Shown piece after piece: positions 33,386 to 44,854 of a stretch of 64,000 nucleotides of DNA. This stretch comes from Apoda limacodes. Its lineage: Eukaryota; Arthropoda; Insecta; Lepidoptera; Limacodidae. The stretch is taken from contig OX291562.1 of the NCBI GenBank assembly GCA_946406115.1, positions 5,796,001 through 5,860,000 on the forward strand. The letters are read 5' to 3'. Numbering within the stretch: the stretch's first letter is position 1; each line of letters starts with the position of its first letter. The notes beneath the pieces were generated by a model, which searched no databases, was not told where the DNA came from, and worked only from the letters and a program-made list of their open reading frames with translations. Made by a program: the position numbers and the translations under genes.

Positions 33386-34474
33386 ATGTCTACTCAAGTT
33401 TTATGCAAACAGAAACAAAAAAATAAACTTTGTCATACTAAAAATAATATTCCATTGAACCTGGTGCATCAGAATATACAAGGAATGTCTCAGAAAGAAC
33501 TAGAAATTGAATTGTTCATAAACTGCCAAAACATTGACATTTTATGTATCACTGAACACTGGCTACGCAGCCATCAGTTGATGTTCAATTTCACTAATCA
33601 CCAGGTGGAAAGTTCGTTCAGCCGAGTAAATGCTATCCATGGTGGCTCTTTAATTTTAGTTAATAAACAGCTAAAGTTTAAGGAACGTAAAGACATTGTG
33701 AGCCTCTCAGTTGAGCGAACTGCCGAGCTGTCCTGTATAGAAGTTGAGCATCTCATTGTTGTGAGTGTATACAAGCCGCCTTGTGCAATTTATGATAATT
33801 TTGAATTAGTTATGGAAGAAGTGCTGAATAAAATCAGCAATTCTAACAAACAAATCATTGTTTGTGGAGACTTCAATATAAACATTTTGGAAAATAGCTC
33901 ATTAAGCACCAGATTGCTTGCCTTATTTCAGTCTTTTAATTTAAATAATTTGTTTTGTGAACCAACTAGAATTGCTGTATCCAGTGCCACTTGCATCGAC
34001 AATATATTTACTGACATAAAACCAATTCAAAAATCAATTATAAGCAATCTAGAGTCAGATCATTGTGGACAGTTAGTGGTTTTAGAAAGAAAGAATAGTA
34101 TTACTAAAAAGGAAATTAAATTTATACCAATAACAACTAAACGGGTTGAATCATTTAAATCTAACTTAATGCATAAACTTCCAGATTTGCTTTATAATGG
34201 CAACCCAAATGATATGTACAATACTGTTCTTGACACTATTACTACAGAGTATAATAAAATATTTACTGCAAAAAAGAAACTTATTTCCAGTCGCTTTAGT
34301 TTTAGTGAATGGGCTACCCCATGTATTCATAAAAGTAGGCGTAAACTGTATGAATTATATAAAGAAAAAACATATAATAATAGCCAAATATTTAGGGAAT
34401 ATTTAAAAAAATACTCAAAAACCTTTAAAAAGGTCGGTCTGTCTTGTTGCAAAAGCAATTCACCTCAGACATAA
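33386..34474 (+). CDS. LINE endonuclease part of ORF2
   Basis: 362 codons. The APE-type endonuclease motifs appear in order: HQNIQG (28-33), CITEHWL (54-60), VSVYKPP, VCGDFNIN, TCIDNIFTDI and SDHCGQLV. These include the expected Asn, Glu, Tyr, Asp/Asn and the final Ser-Asp-His. The frame remains open upstream of this ATG to about 33314, so the true start is uncertain. It ends prematurely after the frame change near 34435, losing continuity with the reverse transcriptase. Confidence 0.8.
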   Translation: MSTQVLCKQKQKNKLCHTKNNIPLNLVHQNIQGMSQKELEIELFINCQNIDILCITEHWLRSHQLMFNFTNHQVESSFSRVNAIHGGSLILVNKQLKFKERKDIVSLSVERTAELSCIEVEHLIVVSVYKPPCAIYDNFELVMEEVLNKISNSNKQIIVCGDFNINILENSSLSTRLLALFQSFNLNNLFCEPTRIAVSSATCIDNIFTDIKPIQKSIISNLESDHCGQLVVLERKNSITKKEIKFIPITTKRVESFKSNLMHKLPDLLYNGNPNDMYNTVLDTITTEYNKIFTAKKKLISSRFSFSEWATPCIHKSRRKLYELYKEKTYNNSQIFREYLKKYSKTFKKVGLSCCKSNSPQT

Positions 34475-34565
34475 AGTAAAAAATTCAACAAATAAAATAA
34501 AAACTACATGGAACATAATAAATAATGAAACTGGTAAAGCTAGGCATTCTTGTCAGGACTTTGAG

Positions 34566-36278
34566 TTGATTGTAGATGATGCTAGTTTTAAAACAAATTC
34601 TGAGGTAGCAGTTGCCTTTGAACAGTTTTTTAGGAATATCCCATTCAAAACAACTGAACATCTAAACTCAAGTCCAATCTTAGCAGAAAAATTATTAAAA
34701 GCCAGTGTTCCTGAATGTAACGTTCCCTTTGTATTTAAAAACATTAGTCCTACAGATATCATTAATACATTTAAAACATTAGAAATTAAAAACACCACAG
34801 ACCTTTGGGGACTTTCTGTAAAAACTATAAATTCAATTATTCATGTTATAGCACAACCCTTAGCCATTATATTTAATAGTTGTGTTGATAGTGGTGTGTT
34901 TCCTGATGAGATGAAACTTAGCAAAGTTATACCTCTTTTTAAATCAGGTAGTTCAACAGATCCTAATAATTTTCGGCCTATTTCAATACTACCTATACTC
35001 AGTAAAGTTTTTGAAAAAATCATACTTTGTCAAATGTTAAGCCATTTCTGTATTAATGAGCTACTTAGTAGTAAACAGTTTGGCTTTATGAAAGGCCGTT
35101 CCACAACTGATGCAGGAGTGGCACTATTAAAAAATATATATAACGCCTGGGAGGATTCGCATGACGCCCTTGGAGTGTTTTGTGATTTATCTAAGGCATT
35201 TGACTGTGTTCAACATGAAAATCTCATCAGGAAGCTACATCACTATGGTATTAGAGGCAAAGCTCTCGACCTTTTGACATCCTATATGAGTAGGAGAGTA
35301 CAGAAAATAGATGTCAACGGTGAAAGATCTCCGGGATCAGCAGTCACTATAGGAGTCCCTCAGGGCTCAATTTTAGGTCCTTTTCTATTTCTTATTTACA
35401 TTAACGATCTCCCATATAATGTAAAAAACCATGACATTGTCTTATTTGCTGATGACACCTTTTTGCTTTTTAAAGTTAAGAGACGACAGACATGTGATAA
35501 TGAATTAAATGATGCCCTTTCTAAAATTGTAAATTGGTTTAACGCTAATAATTTGTTACTTAATGAAAAAAAAACCAAATGTGTTAAATTTACATTACCA
35601 AATGTTAGTCAGAGACAGACATGTATTAATATTAATGGCGAGCAATTAGGACTTGTTAATTCAACAGTCTTTCTTGGCATAACGCTGGACCCCAAACTTC
35701 AATGGGGTCCTCATATTCATAACCTAGCCAAAAAACTTAGCTCTGCTGTGTATGCGATCAAGAAAATAAGACAATTGACCGATGTCGACACTGCAAAAAT
35801 AGTATATTTTAGCTATTTCCATAGTTTAATGACATATGGTATCCTATTGTGGGGTAGCGCTGCTGATGTAAATACAATATTTTTGTTACAAAAAAGGGCA
35901 ATTCGTGCTATTTATAAATTAGGATCTAGGATATCTCTGAGGGATAGGTTTAGGGAAGTAAAAATTTTAACTTTAGTGTCGCAGTACATATATGAAAATC
36001 TTTTATATGTACATAAAAATATCAATAGTTTCAGCAAGAAAAGTGACGTTCACAAAGTAAATACTAGAAGTAAAAATAAGCTGTTGGTGCATGATACACG
36101 TCTACACAAAATAAGTAACTCTTTTATGGGGCAATGTATACACTTTTACAACAAAGTTCCCAATAAAATTCAAAATCTATCAATAAGTAAATTTAAATCT
36201 TTTATCAAGCAGGTACTTTGTAAAAAGGCATATTACAATATTTCAGACTATGTAAATGATAAAAATCCTTGGGACTGA
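34566..36278 (+). CDS. LINE reverse-transcriptase part of ORF2
   Basis: 570 codons counted from an internal start; the real reading frame continues from about 34437 after the frameshift. Motifs in order: NNFRPISILPILSKVFEK, KQFGFMKGRSTTDA, FCDLSKAFDCVQHENL, GVPQGSILGPFLFLIYIND and FADDT at residues 294-298, whose aspartates bind the catalytic metal. The thumb region LGITLDPKLQWGPHI and the C-terminal KIVYFSYFHSLMTYGILLWG are intact. It copies element RNA into DNA at the nicked target. Confidence 0.88.
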   Translation: MIVDDASFKTNSEVAVAFEQFFRNIPFKTTEHLNSSPILAEKLLKASVPECNVPFVFKNISPTDIINTFKTLEIKNTTDLWGLSVKTINSIIHVIAQPLAIIFNSCVDSGVFPDEMKLSKVIPLFKSGSSTDPNNFRPISILPILSKVFEKIILCQMLSHFCINELLSSKQFGFMKGRSTTDAGVALLKNIYNAWEDSHDALGVFCDLSKAFDCVQHENLIRKLHHYGIRGKALDLLTSYMSRRVQKIDVNGERSPGSAVTIGVPQGSILGPFLFLIYINDLPYNVKNHDIVLFADDTFLLFKVKRRQTCDNELNDALSKIVNWFNANNLLLNEKKTKCVKFTLPNVSQRQTCININGEQLGLVNSTVFLGITLDPKLQWGPHIHNLAKKLSSAVYAIKKIRQLTDVDTAKIVYFSYFHSLMTYGILLWGSAADVNTIFLLQKRAIRAIYKLGSRISLRDRFREVKILTLVSQYIYENLLYVHKNINSFSKKSDVHKVNTRSKNKLLVHDTRLHKISNSFMGQCIHFYNKVPNKIQNLSISKFKSFIKQVLCKKAYYNISDYVNDKNPWD

Positions 36279-36689
36279 TGATGCTCAATTACAGGATGCA
36301 TAGGTAAACCAAATTAAAATGGAAATAACATAAAATTGTACGACTAAAAATCTTTTATTTAAAACATTAATTGTATTTTAGTTTATTTAAGTGTTTTTAA
36401 AAGAGTAACTATCGAGTTTCTTGCCGGATTCTTCTCGGTAGAAATCAACAACATTGTGAACCGGCGGGAAGGTGGGAGGGTTCAAAAAATAATATTTTAT
36501 AACTTTGACGATTCAAAAGTGATTGTAAAATCCTTATTTGAATAAACCATTTTGACTTTGACTTTGACTTTATTGGTATTATAAATAGGGTAAGAAATTG
36601 GCTCTTAGCTCAGGAACTCCTTTGTTGTTGTCTGATCTATTGTACGTCCCTACTGTAGGGCACAGGCACAGTAAATACTTGATGATAAA

Positions 36690-36780
36690 GTAACTTTAAA
36701 CTTTTTTAATTTATATATTAACTTGATAAAACCTGCACTTGCACCAGGGCCTTTTGTTACTTAGTTACGCCACTGCCTAT
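36690..36780. repeat. 'CACCAGGGCCTTTTGTTAC' repeat, copy 1
   Basis: TTAACTTGATAAAACCTGCA, then TTGCACCAGGGCCTTTTGTT, ACTTAGTTACGCCACTG. The same blocks recur at 37650-37737. Confidence 0.6.
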
Positions 36781-36782
36781 AA

Positions 36783-36890
36783 ATTTCGGAATCACGGATC
36801 GGAAGACGCAGCGTGGGTCGGCCTACCAGGTGGACAGACGATCTGGTCAGAGCCGCAGAAAGCAGATGGGCGCGAGCGGTCAGGCTTTAC
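36783..36890 (+). mobile_element. RTE-like LINE fragment
   Basis: TCGGCCTACCAGGTGGACAG, ACGATCTGGTCAGAGCCGCA, then GAAAGCAGATGGGCGCGAGC encode the degenerate end R-P-x-R-W-T-D-D-L-V-R-A-A-x-R-x-W-A-R-A, typical of lepidopteran RTE-like elements. Confidence 0.6.
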
Positions 36891-37649
36891 CATCAACTAT
36901 TTGCTGTGTTTTACTAAAGCGACTTGCTAAATGCAGACATACTACTTGCAGAACAGATGTTCACAATTCAAAGAACAGTTGTTCACTGTCTTATAGAAAA
37001 AATTGAAAATGATAAAAGTTTTAAATGAGTTTTTTATTATAAAATCAGTGATTTATCAGGCATTGTATTTTTGGATTAATTTAACCTCTTTTTATTAAAT
37101 CGGTAAAGTCTAGATAGCGTAAATACGTAATGAATAAGTATTTCTTCTGTTTTCTTCTTGCCCTCTCCGCTAAATCTGACGCAAAAACGACAGAAAGAAT
37201 ATAGGTAGGGGATCTCCCTATAAGCAGTGGCTTTTAGCTCAAATCCGCTACCTATATTCTGCGATTATTCTTTTCAATTCCTGTTACTTTCTGAAGCTGA
37301 CAGATGATTTAGAGTATTTAAGATAATAATAAAAAAATATTTAAGAAATATTGGGGTTCAGGGTCGGCTCCGAATTCATCGCTAATAGCAAAGCCGTATA
37401 AAGCCTAAATTAAACCCGTCATAATACCTACTTTAGCGAAAATTTTAGCCAGGAAAAGATAATTATAAATTGATACTTTTGCGAAAACTAAAGCGAGAAT
37501 AGGATAAGAAATAGATATAATTGTTATTTAGTTGTTAGTTGGTGGGTCCGACCTTCATATTAATAAATATTTTCTAATTCGTTTTATGCCTAATCCTAAC
37601 CTAAATTTTCACAACTGTTCTGTAGCAAGTAGCTTTACACTTTTAAAGT

Positions 37650-37737
37650 ATATATAACTGCATATTAATATATTTACTTGATAAAACCTAAATGTTTTTT
37701 ACACCAGGGCCTTTTGTTACCTAGCTATGCCACTGTT
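37650..37737. repeat. 'CACCAGGGCCTTTTGTTAC' repeat, copy 2
   Basis: TTTACTTGATAAAACCTAAA, TTTACACCAGGGCCTTTTGT and TACCTAGCTATGCCACTG repeat the blocks at 36690-36780 in the same direction, about 0.95 kb apart. Confidence 0.6.
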
Positions 37738-38469
37738 CAGAACAGGCTTTTCAGGCAGGCATTTCCATATTTGTATCTATCTATATACTCACTGATGAGT
37801 GAGGGTTTAGTAGCCAAATTAAAAAAACCTCATAATTTCTCAAAAAAAGTGTCTTATGTAAATCACCGTACAGTTTCGTAATAAATTTGTGCAACAATTT
37901 TTCAGGGTAACTTTTGAATTGTACATATATGTAATACCTAATCACATCACTAATAAATTGTTTTCATTTATAACTATTATGTTCAATAGGGAATTTATTT
38001 GAGAATCTAACAATCTTAAACAAGCTCTGACTGGTGGCTGGCTTTGCGTACTCCTAGCTACGGCCCCGCACTACGCTAACCTACTGCAGAATGGCAGACA
38101 TTGTTGAACTAGTGGCTATCAAAGTTTTCATGGTGCCTATACGGTCTTTGACTTAGCTAATATGACAAAGGTCAGACACGGTTTAACGTGGGCCTATAGT
38201 GCGTATACCCAAAATAGACGTGCAGCTCAGGAAAATGTGCCATTACGTGGTTACCCATTAAATGTCTTAAGTTGATTTGCATATGGTCTTCGATTGACAA
38301 ATGAACTTGTAGATATCCCAAAAGCTCGCTATACATTATACCTGTATAATTTGCTAGAATACGGTAAAAATAGATACTTTAGGTATGTCTAGGTTTACTA
38401 CTTTTTCCGTCTTGGACTGTCACCATATTTGAGAATCTTGTCCTGTATTGTTTTTTGGTCCGGTTATTC

Positions 38470-38560
38470 CTTAAAATATGCGTATGTAGCCATACGATTG
38501 TCGCAAATCGTCAAACGATTAAAATACTCGTATGTAGCTATACGAGTGTTGGAAATCGCC
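38470..38560 (+). repeat. Short diverged tandem duplication
   Basis: AAAATATGCGTATGTAGCCA, then TACGATTGTCGCAAATCG, is followed by AAAATACTCGTATGTAGCTA, then TACGAGTGTTGGAAATCG. Confidence 0.7.
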
Positions 38561-39566
38561 CAAGTAACACAATAAAGCTGTTAAATAGATGTACAACACA
38601 CATGTTACTTTTTACATTTATGAAGTTATTGAATGCTGTGTTTACCCATAAGTGATTGTACATTTAGATTAAGACAGCAAGTGATTTTCTACCGAATGTA
38701 TTAATGTAACAACTGTGGGTAACCTATAAACAATAAATAAACAGAATTTGCTTCATCCCAAGCCTGCATAAAAAGGCTGTAAGAAGTCTGTATAAGCGCT
38801 TAGCCAGCTCTTATAAGTGCAATTTGGGCCCGCAATTATACAGAATTTGGTTTTAGAGTGACTGTTTTGTAGCATTACAACTGTTGTATAACGGAATTGT
38901 AATTGCTTAATAAAGGCTGACAAATCTGATTTGACCTAAAATATGTCTTATGTATAGCGCTTACCTAGTCTCAGTTATTTATAAGCGTAAAATATTAGCA
39001 TCTGCAAATGTTGTTTGTATTATTTGCGCTGTTTTAATTAGCAACTAAAGTTATTCTGTATTATAAAAGTTTGCGTAATGGTTGTCGACGTGCAGGAAAA
39101 ATTATAATAAGGAATGAAATTTTTGCTTTCTTTTTCAGTAGATAATTGTGAAATATGGTTGCGGATATCAGTTTATTGTGAAATTATATAGATATTTTTA
39201 TTAAATATTTCACGCACCCACAATAAAAGAGCTATTAAATGTATGAAAATATTAAAATACGATAAAATCAAAAGATATTTCAGTATTTTCTCAAGGATAT
39301 TCTTATTTTTAGTAAACAATTTCGGTAAAAATAAAGAAGCGCATCACTTAAAATAGACTTAGTGTTATTTTAAGCATTCTGAAAATATAAAAATTAAATC
39401 GTAAAATTATGGAAATAAAAGCAAATGGTGGCAGTTTACTCACAAGCTTTAGACATTTTAAACATACGTTGAAGTGCTAACAGTTTGATAAAACTTGAAA
39501 AAACAGCTTGAGGGCAGTTTGTTACCGTATAAATTACTTTCTTAAGGTGATAGGTTGCATTAATAA

Positions 39567-39835
39567 TAATAATAATAATATATTTGGACATTACACACAG
39601 CGCCGTCTGGCCCCAAAGTAACCAAAGCTTGTGTTATGGATACCAAACAACGGATACAAATACATATATTACTTTTTTTTGTAAATACATACATATCATA
39701 CACAATTACACCCAGACTCAAGAAAAACACAAATGTTTATTACATAAATGTTTGTCCTTTGCGGGAATCGAACCCACACCCTCTGCACAGCAGTCGACTA
39801 CAATACCAACTAGGCTGCGAGGGAGCAGCGTTAAG
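39567..39835 (-). mobile_element. tRNA-derived SINE, minus-strand copy 1
   Basis: Reads in antisense: an (ATT)n-type 3' tail (39567-39582, seen as AATAATAATAATAATA), CACAGCGCCGTCTGG, TTGTGTTATGGATACCAAAC, TTTATTACATAAATGTTTGT, the B-box as GCGGGAATCGAACCC, and the A-box as CAATACCAACTAGGC. The (ATT)n tail marks the 3' end. The open frames at 39584-40000 and 39636-39866 come from this SINE and are not genes. Confidence 0.8.
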
Positions 39836-40365
39836 GGAGTATGTAGTAATGCTAAAAGCATTATGAGCGATAAAACACGTGCTATTATACAGCTTATAAG
39901 GCTCTCGTTAGTAAAACTTGACTATTCACATTACTTATATTTTCTTTATTCTTTTTGCACTTTCCGTTTGAAACCACCAGTTCTTTTAAGTTATCTCTAA
40001 GATTTACGATACTTTGCACAGTTCGCAAAAATAATTTAAGAAACTAATAAATAGTAGGGCTAATTAGGTAACATAGTTATTCGCTAAAATAAGGTCTTAT
40101 TACAACCATTGGCATTTTAAAATACTTCTCTGTACTTTACTATATAGCTAAAGGCCACACTAAGGGACCTTTTATGAAGGATAAGGAGGAAAGGCTTTAC
40201 TAATAATTATATCAATGTTTTTGTGCAGCTGGCATCAAAAGAGCATTAACTTTTACCTTTAAATAGTTAAAACTCTTTAAAATGTTCTTATATATTGGAG
40301 AGTTTTATTAGAGAATTTTGCAAAGCTTTTCAAAGGATTGTTGCTGTAACAAATTCGTATATAAG

Positions 40366-40393
40366 GCTTTAGGTATTGCAGAATACCTAAAGC
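40366..40393. repeat. Perfect hairpin (12-bp arms, 4-nt loop)
   Basis: GCTTTAGGTATT, loop GCAG, AATACCTAAAGC. Outside it TTGTTGC (40339-40344 region) and GCAACAA form a second, outer complementary pair, so a longer imperfect stem is possible. Confidence 0.8.
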
Positions 40394-41607
40394 TGCAACA
40401 AAAGTTGTAAAGGAGAATATATTAATTCTTTTTTACAGCTCATTGCTTAATAATACATTGATCTGGACCATACAACTTTAAGAATTATTAAGTTTGTTAA
40501 ATTCTTTTAAACAGAATATATCATTTCCGGAAGCCGTTATGTTTCTTTTGTTAGACTTGGAGACATGTACTGGTTTTTGGTTTTGCTATTATGTATACTT
40601 ACAAAGTTTGTGTAACTTGGACGTCAATCGAATTAAAAATTGTAATAAATGGCACCAAATATAGTTTTTTTAAACTTATTACTAATCTAGAGAGAATTCA
40701 CCTCAAACGTCCCGTATCAGTTCCCTATAATTATAGCAACCCTAGGTATCTCTTATGTCATGTGGAAGTAGTCTCCGACAAACGGACTGTTAGAATTAAT
40801 TAAACTCTCTCTGACTAAACAAAAAGTATCTAGTAAACCTTTTTGAGATAATCAGCGGCAAATATGTACTTCAATATCTAATACGCATTACTTTACTGAT
40901 ATGAGAGTGGCCATCTTCCATTTGGAATTATGGTTGTTATTAAACATCAAACAAATTATAATGTTTCGTCTGGTAAGTTTAAATTTTGCGAAAACGTTGC
41001 GTAGGTACGTTTTCATCATACTAATAGCTAACCTATTAGTAATTTTAAACACGAAACGAAACGTTTGTTACTTCGTCATCAACCTATAGCCTAAACTACT
41101 GATTATGTAGTTATACTTACCGCAAGCAAGCAATAAGAAATTCATCCCCTAAGCTGTTAAAATGAGGGTTGGAAGTTTGTATGGGAATCCATAATTTTTA
41201 GATATAAAGCATAAAAATTGGTAGGTATATATTTGGCCTTTAGGATAAAAATTGTGATTATAGTGTGTTACTGCGTTATTGAAAAATCATCCCATAGAGA
41301 GCAAATTAGTGACTGGTTTTTTTTTATTAGAATTCAGATATTTTTAAACAGTTGAAAGCTCTTTTTCCAAACGACGCAGTCGCGGAAATAAGCTAGTTTA
41401 CCATAGGATAAAACTTGCGTCGATACCCTTACTCCGTCCGTCCGGTAATTGTTACTACCGCAAATGGCGTAATAAACGCTATTAAGGTGATGGAAACAGT
41501 GCAGTAACGGCTGCTTTATGAGCAAGTGTGTTAAAACTGCGCCGATACTTACACACTTTGAAAAATCGGTAATAATGAAAAATAATATGCAATATTCTTC
41601 TTGCAAA

Positions 41608-42360
41608 TCCATACTAATATTATAAATGCGAAAGTAACTCTGTTTGTCTGTCTGTTTGCTGTAACCTCTTCACGCTTAAACCGCTGGACCGAATTAAATG
41701 AAATTTGGTATGGAGATAGATTGAGTTCCGAGGAAGGACATAGGATAGTTTTATCCCGAAAAATTCAAAATCTCCAGCGGGAATAACTATAACCAAGCTT
41801 AAACTAACTATAGGTTGCTATAGAAAGCTGTATTAGTATAATTGGCGTAAGAATCCAATGTCGTAAAATTCATTAATTTATCCAACGTCGTAAAATTCAT
41901 TAATTACCAGCTATCCCATTAATACTATAAATGCGAAAGTTTGGTTGTTTGGTGGTTTTTTTGATGTTTGTTGTTATTTTAACTCAATCACGCTTCAACC
42001 ACTGGATGGATCGGGTAAAATAGAGAATTAGATACTGGAATAGGACCTAGGCTATTTTTTATCCCGGAAAATTCAAAAGTTTACGCGGTAATAATTATAT
42101 CGTTTCTTACTCAATCCTGACTATAATTATATCGTTTCTTACTCATCACTTCAAAATACGAAGAAGTACAAAGGCTACTTTTTATCCCGGAAAATTCAAC
42201 AGTTCCCGCGGGATTCCACGAACGAACCACAGCTACAGCCACAACTTGCTATGGCAAATTTCTTATCCAAATCAATATTTCATAATCAAGGAATTGTCGT
42301 ACGAATCCCACGCTGATAACCAAATTTAGGGGGGCGGAGCTGCTGCCAAATGCTAGTAGT
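41608..42360 (+). repeat. Two head-to-tail 'TATAAATGCGAAAGT' elements
   Basis: The first starts at TCCATACTAATATTATAAAT (41608) and the second at CCCATTAATACTATAAATGC (41916). Both carry a TTTATCCCG/GGCTATTTTTTATCCCGG block, and the second ends in AAATTTAGGGGGGCGGAGCT. The junction holds a small duplication (CGTAAAATTCATTAATT twice, 41862-41908), and another (AATTATATCGTTTCTTACTC twice) lies at about 42095-42145. Confidence 0.7.
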
Positions 42361-42619
42361 GTATATTTTCAATAGTCACAGACTATAATATACTAAACAG
42401 TCATAGTTTACTGATATAATTACTGAATATTTTGTATAAATTAGGTTTGTAAAATATTATAAAATGTTTAGAGATGCATCATTTTTTGCTTTTCTTTCTA
42501 CACAAATACATTAACAGAATCTCTCTAGTTTCCTTATTTTTTCAGATTTCCACACGTTGCTGCTAAATCATAATTTAAGTTAAAAAAATCATCTGGCTGT
42601 AAAATCTCAACAAAAAAAA

Positions 42620-43018
42620 AGAAGGGTTCGGTACCATTATCTATAAAAACGCCAAAAAAATCACATTTGTTGTATGGGAGCCCCCTGAAATATTTGTTTT
42701 ATTTTAATTTAATTATTTATTTCTAAAGTGAATATATAACTAAATATTCTGTGAATATTTCAAGCGTCTACCTGTTGCCGTTATCAATATCGAGCCAAAA
42801 AAAATATTTTTGTTGTATCGGAGCCTCCTTAAATATTTATTTTATTTGTTGTTATAGCGGCAACAGAAATACATCTTCTGTAAAACATTTTAACTGTCTA
42901 AATATCACGGTATATGAGATGGCCAGCCTGGTGACAGAGGGACGGACGGACGGACAGCGCAGTCTTAGTAATCGGGTCCCGATTTCTACCTTTTGAATAC
43001 GGAACCCTAAAAACACTA
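42620..43018 (+). repeat. 'GGGTTCCG' element, inverted copy of 14896-15316
   Basis: Contains CAAATGTTGTATGGGAGCCC-like blocks, TTGCCGTTATCAATATCGAG, GCGGCAACAGAAATACATCT, GGACGGACGGACGGACAGCG and ends at TACGGAACCCTAAAAA. These are the reverse complement of the order at 14896-15316. The 81-codon open frame here is repeat sequence. Confidence 0.75.
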
Positions 43019-43611
43019 TATCAAATTATGGTTTTCTTTTTAATACATATAGTGAGATTTTTTAAAATTTTATTTTATTGTATTGTAGTAATTGAAAAGG
43101 CTTACAAAAATTATTGCCATTTACATGTAATTAGGTAAACCCCAAAAAACCTTTAATTTGTGTTTTTACCAATAACACCCTAAATGGGATTACAACTCGC
43201 ACTAAGCCGGTTTTCATGTATAGGACACTAATTAAAATTCAATAATCGATTTGAAACAGCATTCTAGGTACACAAAATATCAACATTTAAGGCCTCAAAG
43301 ACCCGTTCAATAATAAATAAAAAGAAACGCAAAAAAAAACGTTTTTAATTTTCTGAAATAAATTACGTAGATGAAATTCATTTAAATTTTGTAAATGAAC
43401 AAAACATTGCCACAGAGTAACTTCATAAGTAGGTAAGTACTTAGAAGAAATAATACGCAGACCTAAAGATAGTCTTACGGTAACGTCCCTCTTAACTAGT
43501 AATTAAATTATAATACACATTACGTAATGCAGGTAACTGATTCGAGTGACACATTTAGAACTTGACCCACTTCAAATTTAGTTGTAAAATCATATCAGGA
43601 AAATTATTTAC

Positions 43612-43704
43612 CATAATCTGTTTCCGACGAAAACTAGCTTGTAGATCATCTCTTGTTATAGCAGCTGCTGCCGTGTCCACGTTTAGGATACCCCAGGAAT
43701 CCAT
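43612..43704 (-). CDS. Candidate alternative first coding exon (1b) of the F-box gene
   Basis: On the minus strand ATG at 43704 opens MDSWGILNVDTAAAAITRDD, then LQASFRRKQIM, 31 codons. A phase-0 donor ATTATG|GTAAAT follows. An in-frame TGA lies five codons upstream and A is at -3 (AAGATGG). Phase 0 fits exon 2 of the F-box gene, giving ...KQIM-TIEKLPDK... and a 514-aa isoform. It could instead be the first exon of another minus-strand gene, but no other acceptor with coding sequence was found between it and exon 1a. Confidence 0.5.
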
Positions 43705-44094
43705 CTTAAGGACACTTCACTCAACAGGAAGTTAACACAAAACTATATTATTTGGTCATATATAGCACTTATAAACTGGGAAATTCTTAATGTCTGAGTT
43801 GGAAGGATTTGACGCGTGTAATAATCGTCTTAACTGATAGTTACAATTTCCGCCATGTCGACTGTCTGTCCGAGTTAAACGAATACAAATGTGATGTAAG
43901 GTGTTTCTAATACTGTATGCAGTAGATGTGGCTATGTGATATAGGATATTTAAATTGGCTGGCCAAAATAAGTTTAACATTTGGCTCAATCTGGGCGCGA
44001 AGCGGCTGTGTCGCTGCCAAACGGTTTGACGGCAGTCTTGCAACGTATATTAGTTGATTGATTTTTTTACCTCAGGATGATGTGGTATGTTTAG

Positions 44095-44660
44095 GGTCAC
44101 AAGTGTGTCTGTCTGTCTGTCTGTCTGTTACAGCCAATTTGCTCCAAATCCTACTGGACCGATTAAGTTGGAATTTAGTACACACATGAATTTCTGTGAC
44201 CCAAATACCAAAACATGGATTCTGAAAAAGGGGGTCTATTTTGAGGGCAAATTAAAAATGAAAAATCTATGCAAACTGTATTGTAAAATATGAAATAAAA
44301 AAGACTTGTTGTGGAGGTCTCAAATATTTTCTTTTTATAATACTATAATCTATTGTATTGGTTTTTATAGCCATTTGTATGGAGACCATTCATATTGTGA
44401 CCGAAGTATGAAACTTGGTACAGGTGTAGTCTAGATCAAAATGAGCAGATTAAGCCCGGTGGGGACCGATTCCGGCTCACGGGGGAGGGTGGTGGAAGTA
44501 CGCTCACGCCGCTCCACAAACAAAAGAGCACCCGATAAGACGACACGACAACTACAACGGCGACGACACCGGCGTAAGCCAACCTTATAGTTTCGCCATG
44601 TCCGTCCGTCCGTCTTTCCATCTGTCTGTCCGCGGCTTAGCATTTGCCATTAGTACTAGA
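44095..44660. repeat. Repeat block with TGTC microsatellites
   Basis: GTGTCTGTCTGTCTGTCTGT at about 44105 starts a block continuing ACTGGACCGATTAAGTTGGA, and CCGTCCGTCCGTCTTTCCAT at 44601 starts a second. Such TCTG/TCCG runs beside degenerate 'GACCGATT' text are common in lepidopteran interspersed repeats. Confidence 0.5.
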
Positions 44661-44854
44661 AAGCTGTAATCTGGCATGGGTATACATATTAATTAGGCCG
44701 ACGAAGTGATTTTCTTTTCTTCTCCATAGTCTCGTTGAATAACTCATTTAAAAATATTGAGGATGTGTCAAAACATTTTTCGATTCAGCGCAGCGATGCG
44801 TTTGCAAAATTATGGCTTTGAAATGCAAATTTTGGTGAACACCAGTGTAAATAA

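Larger units (their letters stand above)
33314..36575 (+). mobile_element. Nearly complete non-LTR retrotransposon (Jockey-superfamily type) with endonuclease and reverse transcriptase
   Basis: The element encodes an APE-type endonuclease followed by a reverse transcriptase. One frame change near 34433-34437 separates them; apart from that no stop interrupts either domain. The 3' UTR ends in the short tandem tail TTTTGACTTTGACTTTGACT (about 36550-36575), in place of poly(A), which is seen in some lepidopteran LINE families. An ORF1 (gag-like) was not recognised; the region 33060-33311 may be its remains. It is antisense to the F-box gene and lies between the two candidate first exons. A shorter, closely similar copy is at 8740-9336. 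Confidence 0.85.
32594..43611. other. Between the two candidate first exons of the F-box gene
   Basis: If exon 1b is real this is intron sequence for that isoform and the promoter region for exon 1a. Besides the LINE, SINE and repeats listed, the stretches 32600-33050, 37740-38450, 38560-39560, 39840-40360 and 40400-41600 show no recognised gene or element. Confidence 0.5.

Noticed and set aside
39584..40000. 138-codon open frame (+)
   Set aside because: It runs through the antisense tRNA-derived SINE, including GREATLY SINE-like CGGGAATCGAACCC sequence, so it is not a gene.
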